Positions 1-5,945 of a stretch of DNA of 10,816 nt are shown here, piece after piece; within the stretch, counting starts at the first letter, position 1; every line of letters starts with the position of its first letter. Source of the stretch: Eubacteriales bacterium (GTDB taxonomy: Bacteria > Bacillota > Clostridia > Acetivibrionales > STF1-152). The notes beneath the pieces are model-generated. The model saw only the letters and a program-made list of their open reading frames with translations. It did not search any database and was not told the origin of the DNA. The translations under genes were made by a program, and so were the position numbers. Location of the stretch: NCBI GenBank assembly GCA_028703215.1, contig JAQVNH010000021.1, forward strand, positions 1 through 10,816, given 5' to 3'.

Positions 1-238
1 CGTGCGCGGCTAATCATATCCAGCTGAAAGGAGGAGACAGGATCAGATAATATGTTTCGACCAGGACTTATAGGAAGATATAGCCGATGATTGGCTGGTT
101 TTAAAGTTTTCTGACAGTAATGCGAAGAGATGTAGCTGGAAGACCGGGAAATAGCTGATCGGGTAAATGCCTCTACCGAGAGTAGGTTGCATGCAATATA
201 TACAAAATGGTAGCATATGTCTGTCAGGGGGTAATTAA
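1..238. other. Leader region without a recognised gene
   Basis: No convincing gene was found here. The three forward frames meet stops at 11-13, 25-27 and 48-50, so only a very short C-terminal tail of an upstream gene could be present and its frame cannot be chosen. A strong ribosome-binding-like AAGGAGGA lies near 28-35, but the ATG at 51 opens only a 12-codon frame. A perfect 10-base palindrome, TTGCATGCAA, sits at 187-196 just upstream of the XRE gene and might be an operator. No tRNA or riboswitch fold was recognised. Confidence 0.5.
187..216 (+). promoter_or_regulatory. Possible promoter and palindrome before the XRE-desulfoferrodoxin gene
   Basis: A TTGCAT at 187-192 and a TAGCAT at 211-216 are 18 bases apart and could be -35 and -10 boxes; each matches consensus only in part. 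The -35 candidate overlaps the perfect palindrome TTGCATGCAA (187-196). A palindrome over a -35 box upstream of an XRE gene would suit autoregulation, but this is inference from position alone. Confidence 0.3.
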
Positions 239-823
239 ATGGATCAATATGTTACCGGAGCTGCAATCAAGCGGCTCAGAGAAAAACAAAATTTAACGCA
301 GGCCGATTTGGCCGTTATTTTGGGAGTGAGCGATAAAGCGGTTTCAAAATGGGAAACGGGAAGAGGTTATCCCGACATCACATTGCTCGAGCCTATCGCA
401 AAAGCACTTCGCATTTCCGTGATTGAATTGCTTTCAGGAAATGATATTATAAATTTAAACCGCTCATCCAATATTCTGAAATCAGAGCTGTATGTCTGCC
501 CTGTCTGCGGCAACATTATCCACAGCACGGGCGAAGCAATCGTAAGCTGCTGCGGAATTACTGTGCCGCCTCTGGAAGCGGAGGAGAAAGACGAAGAGCA
601 TTTTATCAGCTGTGAAAAGACAGAAGATGAATACTATGTCTCGGTTAGCCATGAAATGACAAGAGAACATCATATTTCTTTTTTAGCCTTTGTTTCGAGC
701 GACAAATTCGATATGGTCAAGCTTTACCCGGAAGGAAATGCGGAAGCCCGCTTCAGGCTTCAAAGACCTGGGTTGCTCTACTGCTACTGCAACCGGCACG
801 GCCTTTTCAAACAAAGGGTATAA
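239..823 (+). CDS. XRE-type HTH regulator fused to a desulfoferrodoxin-like (superoxide reductase) domain
   Basis: This 194-residue protein joins two modules. Residues about 8-63 are a typical XRE/Cro helix-turn-helix (LTQADLAVILGVSDKAVSKW). Residues 87-194 read as a class I desulfoferrodoxin: C87xxC90 and C104-C105 match the desulforedoxin FeS4 site. H121, H138, H144, C184 and H187 match the five ligands of the superoxide reductase Fe(His)4Cys centre, in motifs HxMTxEH and CNxHG. The last four ligands have family spacing (6 between the paired His, 3 between Cys and His). Known superoxide reductases reduce superoxide to peroxide in anaerobes. Here the domain may instead sense superoxide or iron for the DNA-binding part; that is inference. 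The residue before H121 is Glu where the enzyme usually has Lys. The start is supported by AGGGGG at 226-231, seven bases upstream. The protein is probably cytoplasmic. Domain assignments are strong; the role is uncertain. Confidence 0.93.
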   Translation: MDQYVTGAAIKRLREKQNLTQADLAVILGVSDKAVSKWETGRGYPDITLLEPIAKALRISVIELLSGNDIINLNRSSNILKSELYVCPVCGNIIHSTGEAIVSCCGITVPPLEAEEKDEEHFISCEKTEDEYYVSVSHEMTREHHISFLAFVSSDKFDMVKLYPEGNAEARFRLQRPGLLYCYCNRHGLFKQRV

Positions 824-925
824 ATGATAAGCGAGACGGGAACAACGGAATGTTTTGGCAAAAGGCGCGGTATTGATGAGTTCGAAATATTGAAGAGAAG
901 GTATCCCGATAAACAAAAAATATGA
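824..925 (+). CDS. Small ORF abutting the XRE gene, possibly the 5' part of the DUF1905 gene
   Basis: An ATG at 824 follows the XRE stop codon directly (TAAATG) and opens a 33-codon frame ending at TGA 923-925. AAAGGG at 813-818, five bases upstream, could serve as its ribosome binding site, which suggests translational coupling. The peptide is charged, contains DEFEILKRRYP and matches nothing I recognise. It ends just as the DUF1905-like frame becomes recognisable, one frame away, across a run of six A at 915-920. It may therefore be the N-terminal part of one gene broken by a frameshift, a real small protein, or chance. Confidence 0.3.
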   Translation: MISETGTTECFGKRRGIDEFEILKRRYPDKQKI

Positions 926-1193
926 GTTCGAAGCGATAATTAAAAAAGTCAACGGGATCGACGGGGCTTATATCGAATTCCCCTATGACCTGAAAACTGA
1001 GTTCGGGAAAGGCAGAGCTAAGGTTCGCGCAACCTTTGACGGAGAGCCTTATGAAGGCAGCATAGTAAATATGGGTGTCAAAAACCCGGATGGATCAGTG
1101 TGCTGCATTCTCGGTTTGCGAAAGGACATACGCGCTAAAATAGGAAAAGAGCCCGGAGACGCAGTGCGTATTGTAATTTCAGAGAGGGAATAG
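909..1193 (+). pseudogene. DUF1905-like protein with missing or non-canonical start
   Basis: From about 915 to 1190 this frame encodes a complete DUF1905-like domain of about 93 residues. Recognisable segments are KYEFEAIIKKV, GAYIEFPYD, FGKGRAKVRATFDG, CCILGLRKDIRAKIGK and PGDAVRIVI. The fold is a small beta-barrel of unknown function, found alone or joined to YdeI-type domains. The frame has no ATG, GTG or TTG between the stop at 891-893 and the domain. The best start by position is ATA at 909, giving xNKKYEFEA, with GAGAAGG (895-901) seven bases upstream, as if an ATG had become ATA. The alternative is a one-base frameshift in the A6 run (915-920) that separates it from the ORF beginning at 824. 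It follows the XRE-desulfoferrodoxin gene closely and is probably on the same transcript. The family assignment is from memory of the consensus; the state of the start is undecided. Confidence 0.65.
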
Positions 1194-1361
1194 TGAAACG
1201 CCGGCGATGCGCAGGCACAAAGTGATTTGCTTGTTTCAGGATCCGGCAGATGTGGTATTAAATTCTGTAGATTCTTGTTTCACACTATATAGGATTTGTC
1301 TTAAAACGTACAAAAAGATCCTGCAACGGAACAATTGAATACTCATAATGGAGGCTCACAT

Positions 1362-2150
1362 ATGAAAAATGTTGTGATAACCGGCAGTACTCGCGGCATC
1401 GGCTTGTCTATGGCAACCGAATTTCTGAGATACGGGTGTAATGTCACGCTGTCAGGCAGAGGCGAGAGGCTGTCAGAAGAAGTCGGCTCTTATCTCTTGC
1501 CATTTAAGGGAAAATACATATATGTTCCCTGCAATGTACAGGAAAAAGAAAGCCTGCAAACCCTCTGGGATGAGTCTTTGGAAAAATGGGGGAAAATTGA
1601 CATATGGATAAATAACGCGGGGCAAAACACTCCGCATAAGTTTGCATGGGAAACGGGAGAAACTTACACCGAAAATCTTATCAACACAAACATTACAGGC
1701 ATGATATTCGGCTCGCAAATTGCGGCCGCGGGAATGCTAAAACAGAGGTATGGCTCGATATACAGCATGGAAGGGCTCGGCTCGAACAATATGATACAGG
1801 TAAAAACGATTATGTACGGGACTACCAAACATGCTTTGACGTACTTTATGGAGGGACTTGCCAAAGAGCTTAAAGGAACCGGTGTTATTGCAGGTCGTCT
1901 GTCGCCCGGGATGATGCTGACCGATTTTATCACAAAAACCCCGGATGGAGAAAGATCAGAGGTCATTTCGGACAAAAAGTTTAAAAAGATATTCAATATA
2001 TTGGCAGACAAGCCTGAAACGGTCGCAAAATATTTTATACCGAAGATGTTAAAAAACACAAAAAACAATGCTCAAATCACCTGGCTGACTAACAGAAAAG
2101 CGGCCTGGCGTTTTATGACTGCAAGCTCGCGCAAAGGCAGGCTGATTTAG
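1362..2150 (+). CDS. Short-chain dehydrogenase/reductase (SDR)
   Basis: This 262-residue classical SDR should be a cytosolic NAD(P)-dependent oxidoreductase with a Rossmann fold. The cofactor glycine motif TGSTRGIG is at residues 7-14, NNAG at 84-87, the structural Asn at 110 and the catalytic pair Y152xxxK156. The stretch from S135 (SMEGLGS...YGTTK) resembles the NMDGxGS...YGxTK region of NYC1/NOL-type chlorophyll b reductase SDRs, so it may be a bacterial relative of that branch; the substrate cannot be told. The catalytic Ser is probably S141, slightly closer to the Tyr than usual. ATG 1362 is preferred to the TTG at 1335 because GGAGG at 1350-1354 lies seven bases upstream and the protein then begins directly with the first beta strand (KNVVITG). 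The next gene follows after 37 bases without a terminator, so the two are likely co-transcribed. Confidence 0.95.
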   Translation: MKNVVITGSTRGIGLSMATEFLRYGCNVTLSGRGERLSEEVGSYLLPFKGKYIYVPCNVQEKESLQTLWDESLEKWGKIDIWINNAGQNTPHKFAWETGETYTENLINTNITGMIFGSQIAAAGMLKQRYGSIYSMEGLGSNNMIQVKTIMYGTTKHALTYFMEGLAKELKGTGVIAGRLSPGMMLTDFITKTPDGERSEVISDKKFKKIFNILADKPETVAKYFIPKMLKNTKNNAQITWLTNRKAAWRFMTASSRKGRLI

Positions 2151-2187
2151 ATCAAAGTCAAACTATAATAACGAAAGGGGCAAAGAC

Positions 2188-2514
2188 ATGAAAAGAAGAA
2201 TGATAGAAGCACTAATCGGAGGCGCTTTGCTTGGAATAGTCTGCGTAGTCGGAGCATATGCCCGTTCGGGATTTTCCGCTTCCCCGGTTTTCGTATTCTC
2301 ACTGTGGTACAATCGCGTTATCATTGGTTTGGCTGTCGGCGCGCCATGGGCGCAGACAGATAGAAAAAATGCGCTGGTCCGAGGAGCTTTGCTGGGGCTG
2401 CTGGTCTCCTTTGCTTTCTATTGTTCCACAAATTTTGCTGATCCTGTTAGTTTTGTGGCCGGGATCGTGTACGGCGTGATACTCGAATTATGGCTGAGCC
2501 GCACCAAAAAATAA
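2188..2514 (+). CDS. Small four-helix membrane protein, unassigned
   Basis: I do not recognise this 108-residue protein. It has about four hydrophobic segments (residues about 7-25, 32-53, 63-82 and 85-104) and is rich in Gly and Ala (IGGALLGIV, RGALLGLLV, VAGIVYGVI). These give it the look of two related helix pairs separated by the polar loop QTDRKNALVR at 56-65. The last residues, RTKK, are basic and probably cytoplasmic. AAAGGGG at 2174-2180 lies seven bases before the ATG. It follows the SDR gene closely and probably shares its transcript. It is a likely inner-membrane protein of unknown function. Confidence 0.8.
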   Translation: MKRRMIEALIGGALLGIVCVVGAYARSGFSASPVFVFSLWYNRVIIGLAVGAPWAQTDRKNALVRGALLGLLVSFAFYCSTNFADPVSFVAGIVYGVILELWLSRTKK

Positions 2515-2577
2515 TCGGAACTCCGAGCAGGAATTATCATATATTCCGATAAGACAGGGCGAATTTTGCTCGCGAAG

Positions 2578-2592
2578 TGTGATTGTTTCACA
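2578..2592. promoter_or_regulatory. Palindrome TGTGA-N5-TCACA upstream of pirin gene
   Basis: A perfect inverted repeat of two five-base arms around a five-base centre lies 54 bases before the pirin start. The half-sites equal those of CRP/FNR-family operators (TGTGA-N6-TCACA), but the spacer is one base short. It lies in a 131-base gap with no other clear signal. Binding by such a regulator is possible but unproven. Confidence 0.3.
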
Positions 2593-2645
2593 TATTAAAA
2601 TACGGAAAGCCCCAGTATTGAATATTATCAGACAGGAGAGAAATC

Positions 2646-3482
2646 ATGGAAAGGACAGCAGAGAAACAAGTTACCGGCTACAGAACTCGGGACGGGGCCG
2701 GAGTCAACCTGGTCAGGGTTTTAGGAGGTGCGACAGTAGAGGAATTCGATCCGATTTTGATGCTCGATTCCTTTGACAGCACAGATCCGGATGATTATAC
2801 AGCGGGATTTCCTATGCATCCGCACAGAGGCATTGAAACCATAAGTTACGTGTATCGCGGGCACATGACTCATAAGGACAGTTTAGGCAACGAGGATACA
2901 ATAGGAGATGGAGAAGTTCAATGGATGACTGCAGGCTCGGGTATTTTACACGAAGAAAAACTTCCTGCGTCCGAAAGATTGCTTGGCGTACAGCTTTGGC
3001 TCAATCTTTCCGCAAAAGACAAAATGGTGCCTTCCGCTTACCGCGCAATAAAGAATTCCGAAATAGAGGAAATAGATTTAGGCAACGGAAAACTGAGGTT
3101 GCTTGCAGGAAGATACAAGGGACAAATCGGATATATCAGCAGGTATCTGCCGCTTGATTATTATGACATTCACCTTGAACCAAATGCATCGGTTGTAATC
3201 GATACCGATAAAGAGCGCTCAGTGACAGCATTTACTCTTTCGGGTGACGCATACATAGGGGGTAGGATCGTTAGAGCTAAGACAGCGGTCAAACTTTCCT
3301 CAGGCGACTATGTAAAGATACAGGCAGCAGACAATAACGCCCAGGTATTGTTTATTAGCTCGACAATGCTTGCCGAGCCGGTAGTTTGGGGCGGACCCAT
3401 CGTCATGAACACAAAGGAAGAGCTGAAGAAAGCCTTCGACGATCTAAGGAACGGCACTTTTTTGCGGGATGAGATTTCTTAA
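2646..3482 (+). CDS. Pirin family protein (bicupin)
   Basis: This 278-residue protein is of normal pirin length. The N-terminal cupin holds the pirin signature HPHRGIETISYV and a second motif GSGILHEE. The metal ligands are H58, H60, H102 and E104, equivalent to the four ligands of human pirin and YhhW. The C-terminal cupin-like half ends with the conserved GGPIVMNTKEEL near residues 250-261. Family members bind Fe or similar metals; bacterial ones have been linked to quercetin oxidation, redox sensing and modulation of central-metabolism enzymes, so the substrate here is open. AGGAGAG at 2634-2640 lies five bases before the ATG. Its position between an XRE-desulfoferrodoxin gene and catalase fits a part in oxidative or electrophile stress; that is inference. 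Confidence 0.96.
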   Translation: MERTAEKQVTGYRTRDGAGVNLVRVLGGATVEEFDPILMLDSFDSTDPDDYTAGFPMHPHRGIETISYVYRGHMTHKDSLGNEDTIGDGEVQWMTAGSGILHEEKLPASERLLGVQLWLNLSAKDKMVPSAYRAIKNSEIEEIDLGNGKLRLLAGRYKGQIGYISRYLPLDYYDIHLEPNASVVIDTDKERSVTAFTLSGDAYIGGRIVRAKTAVKLSSGDYVKIQAADNNAQVLFISSTMLAEPVVWGGPIVMNTKEELKKAFDDLRNGTFLRDEIS

Positions 3483-3565
3483 CGAAATAAATTAACCTAA
3501 GGATTTTCAGTTGCTGCAATAATCAATGGATCTTAAATTCTGAGACGGGAAAGGCAACAAACATA

Positions 3566-4216
3566 ATGAAGCGGGTTTTTGGAACTATTGAAGCAATATT
3601 TGACATGATTTATCTTTTTGCCGCATTGATTATTGGTTTGGTCCTCCTGTTAACCGCTGAAAGAAATACTGCTCGATTACTTGCCGGAGCGATGGCTCTG
3701 GTGCTTTTCGCCGGAGACGCTTTTCATCTGATCCCGCGAGTTATTGTAATTGTTACAGGCAAAGAAGAACAGATGCGGAATATGCTTGGACATGGCAAAC
3801 AGATCGCATCAATAACAATGACAGTTTTTTATTTGCTTCTCTGGCAGTTGGGCTTGCACATTTTTTCACTGAACGGCGACAGTATATGGTCATACTTGGT
3901 CTATTTTCTCGCTGCCGTTCGCATATTCCTTTGCATGATGCCTCAAAACAAATGGACTGAGCGATATCCGCCTGTAATATGGGGCATCTGGCGCAATATT
4001 CCGTTTTTACTCCTGGGAATCGTTGCCTCCGGAATGTTTTTTATAAACAGAAGCGTCATATCCGGATTAGAATTTATGTGGCTTGCCATTATACTTAGCT
4101 TTGCGTTTTATTTGCCGGTCGTGATTTTGGCGAATAAAAATCCGAAAACCGGTATGCTGATGCTGCCGAAAACATGCTGCTACCTGTGGATGCTGGCAAT
4201 GTGTCTTTCGCTGTAA
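3566..4216 (+). CDS. Polytopic membrane protein, unassigned
   Basis: I cannot place this 216-residue protein in a named family. It has about seven hydrophobic segments, near residues 10-30, 36-56, 78-100, 107-125, 143-162, 167-189 and 198-216. A polar, possibly functional motif GDAFHLIPR (residues 50-58) ends the second helix, and HGKQIASI (76-83) opens the third. The third to seventh helices hold several aromatic and Cys residues. The start is the first ATG after a weak AAAGG (3550-3554) eleven bases upstream, so translation may be modest or coupled. It lies between pirin and catalase on the same strand, with gaps of 83 and 53 bases and no terminator seen. A role in redox or stress physiology is suggested only by these neighbours. 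Confidence 0.82.
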   Translation: MKRVFGTIEAIFDMIYLFAALIIGLVLLLTAERNTARLLAGAMALVLFAGDAFHLIPRVIVIVTGKEEQMRNMLGHGKQIASITMTVFYLLLWQLGLHIFSLNGDSIWSYLVYFLAAVRIFLCMMPQNKWTERYPPVIWGIWRNIPFLLLGIVASGMFFINRSVISGLEFMWLAIILSFAFYLPVVILANKNPKTGMLMLPKTCCYLWMLAMCLSL

Positions 4217-4269
4217 ATGTATTAAAAGGTTTTATAAATAAACAACAGTAACAAGAAAGGGGTGTTTCC

Positions 4270-5784
4270 ATGAACGAATACAAAAAACTCACGAATGAAG
4301 TCGGAGCTCCTGTAGCCGACAATGAAAATTCTATAACCGCCGGTCCGCGCGGTCCGGTTGTTATACAGGATGTATGGCTGATGGAAAAAATGGCTCACTT
4401 CAACCGCGAAGTAATTCCCGAACGCCGCATGCATGCGAAAGGCTGGGGTGCGTACGGAAAACTGACAGTGACCCATGACATCTCAAGATTTACAAAGGCG
4501 AAAGTCCTTCAGCCGGGAGCGAAAACAGATTTATTTATTCGCTTTTCAACCGTTGCCGGCGAGCGAGGCGCAGCTGACTGCGAACGCGATATCCGCGGTG
4601 TTGCCGTCAAGTTCTACACGGATGAAGGCAACTGGGATCTGGTCGGCAACAATACGCCGACATTCTTTATTCGAGACGTGCAGAATTTCTCTGACCTGAA
4701 CCGTGCCGTCAAACGCGACCCCCGCACCGGACGCCGCTCAGCTCAGAACAACTGGGATTACTGGACGCTGCTCCCCGAATCGTTTCATCAGCGCACCATT
4801 GTTATGTCTGACCGCGGCATCCCCGCTTCATTCCGCAACATGCACTTCTTCGGAGAGCACACATTCTCCTTTTATAACGAGAAGAATGAGCGTTTCTGGT
4901 GCAAATTCCATTTCAAGACTCAGCAGGGCATTAAGAACCTGACCAATGAGGAAGCTGCCAAAATCAACGGAATGGACCGCGAATATCATGGGAAAGATCT
5001 TTATGACGCGATCGAGCGGGGAGATTTTCCGAAATGGACCATGTATGTTCAGATCATGACGGAAGAACAGGCGAAAAAGCACTACGAGAATCCTTTTGAT
5101 ATAACAAAAATATGGCGCCATGGGGAATACCCGCTTATCGAGGTTGGAGTGCTTGAGATTAACCGCAATCCGGAGAACTTTTTTGCCGAAGTCGAGCAGG
5201 CCGCATTCACTCCGGCGCATGTTGTACCCGGAATAGGCTTCAGTCCTGATCGTTTCCTGCAGGGAAGATTGTTTTCATACGGAGATGCGCAGCGTTATCG
5301 CCTTGGGGTGAATCATAACCAGATTCCGGTGAATCGGGCCAAAGTACAGGTAAATGAATATCATCGTGACGGCGCGATGCGTGTTGACGGAAACTATGGC
5401 AGCACGCCTGCATATACCCCTAACAGCTATGGAGTTTGGACAGCCCAGCCGGAGGTTATGGAACCTCCGCTGGATATTGAGGGGGCAATGTACCGATACG
5501 ACCCGAAGGATGACCCGACAGATGACTGCTTCCGCGCGGGCGGCAATTTATGGCGCATACTTGAAGAGGACAAAAAACAGGTCCTTATCGAAAATACTGT
5601 CGCCGATATGGCTCCCGTAACCAAAAATATCAAGTACCGCCACGCCGTTCACTGCTATCTTGCCGATCCCGAATACGGCGAACGCTTTACTAAAGCCGCC
5701 GGGCTTGATATGGAAAAGGTGAAAGAGTTGTCGAAACTGGATCATAATGGTTTGGTCCGGGCGACCCTGTCGAGTGAGATGTAA
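4270..5784 (+). CDS. katA: Monofunctional haem catalase, small-subunit type
   Basis: This 504-residue protein is a complete small-subunit catalase converting hydrogen peroxide to water and oxygen in the cytoplasm. The distal His is H55 in VIPERRMHAKG, the distal Asn is N128 in NWDLVGNNTP, and the conserved Ser is S93 in RFSTVAGE. The proximal haem ligand is Y337 in RLFSYGDAQRYRLG. His-Asn and His-Tyr spacings (73 and 282) match bovine catalase closely. There is no extra C-terminal flavodoxin-like domain, so it is not a large-subunit HPII type. AAAGGGG at 4256-4262 lies seven bases before the ATG. Arginine codons are mostly CGC here, unlike the AGA/AGG-rich neighbours, which may reflect high expression or separate origin. 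No PerR box was convincing. A bidirectional terminator lies about 90 bases downstream. Pairing with the upstream desulfoferrodoxin-like protein would handle the peroxide that superoxide reduction produces. Confidence 0.98.
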   Translation: MNEYKKLTNEVGAPVADNENSITAGPRGPVVIQDVWLMEKMAHFNREVIPERRMHAKGWGAYGKLTVTHDISRFTKAKVLQPGAKTDLFIRFSTVAGERGAADCERDIRGVAVKFYTDEGNWDLVGNNTPTFFIRDVQNFSDLNRAVKRDPRTGRRSAQNNWDYWTLLPESFHQRTIVMSDRGIPASFRNMHFFGEHTFSFYNEKNERFWCKFHFKTQQGIKNLTNEEAAKINGMDREYHGKDLYDAIERGDFPKWTMYVQIMTEEQAKKHYENPFDITKIWRHGEYPLIEVGVLEINRNPENFFAEVEQAAFTPAHVVPGIGFSPDRFLQGRLFSYGDAQRYRLGVNHNQIPVNRAKVQVNEYHRDGAMRVDGNYGSTPAYTPNSYGVWTAQPEVMEPPLDIEGAMYRYDPKDDPTDDCFRAGGNLWRILEEDKKQVLIENTVADMAPVTKNIKYRHAVHCYLADPEYGERFTKAAGLDMEKVKELSKLDHNGLVRATLSSEM

Positions 5785-5876
5785 GAAATCAAATGTATTA
5801 TTATTACTAGTGTAATATGATGAACTCGTACGATATAAAATCTAAGGCAGATTAAAGTCGGAAACTCAATTAAATC

Positions 5877-5926
5877 AAAAAGCAAGACACATGAGATTAA
5901 TAGTCACAGGGTGCCTTGCTTTTTTT
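5877..5926. terminator. Bidirectional intrinsic terminator between catalase and the lipoprotein gene
   Basis: Arms at 5877-5890 (AAAAAGCAAGACAC) and 5911-5924 (GTGCCTTGCTTTTT) form a 14-pair stem with one A-C mismatch around a 20-base loop. The T run to 5926 follows on the plus strand, and the A run of the left arm gives a U run on the minus strand. The site therefore fits termination of the convergent genes on both sides. The stretch 5785-5876 is AT-rich and shows nothing else clear. Confidence 0.8.
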
Positions 5927-5945
5927 ATCCTAACTTGACTTAGTT

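Noticed and set aside
2..12. GTGCG at the left edge, like the 5' end of a group II intron
   Set aside because: No intron domains, no reverse transcriptase and no domain V-like hairpin were seen nearby; five bases are not evidence.
166..238. 23-codon ORF (ATG 166) ending directly before the XRE start
   Set aside because: It has no ribosome binding site, and its last codons are simply the AGGGGG site and spacer of the next gene. It was judged chance.
1..251. Minus-strand frame without stops across the first 250 bases
   Set aside because: It stays open for about 80 codons to the left edge, but has no ATG, GTG or TTG until near position 17 and no ribosome binding site. The composition (many Ser, Tyr, Arg and Pro without any domain pattern) looks non-coding.
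1286..1291. TATATA as -10 box for the SDR gene
   Set aside because: At 17 bases upstream the would-be -35 is TTCTGT, a poor match, and other AT-rich hexamers compete. No promoter was assigned.
1335..1361. TTG 1335 as the SDR start
   Set aside because: It would put the strong GGAGG site inside the gene and add nine residues before the usual SDR start; ATG 1362 is better.
1664..2068. 134-codon minus-strand ORF inside the SDR gene
   Set aside because: It is antisense to conserved SDR motifs and has no ribosome binding site or family resemblance.
4217..4269. PerR box before catalase
   Set aside because: The gap contains TTATAAAT but not the symmetric TTATAATNATTATAA pattern; too weak to call.
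4828..5220. 130-codon minus-strand ORF inside catalase
   Set aside because: It lies opposite a fully conserved catalase sequence and shows no domain pattern; it is a shadow of the real gene.
5800..5816. ATTAC-TAGT-GTAAT hairpin after catalase
   Set aside because: It is a five-pair AT-rich stem without a T run; the real terminator is at 5877-5926.
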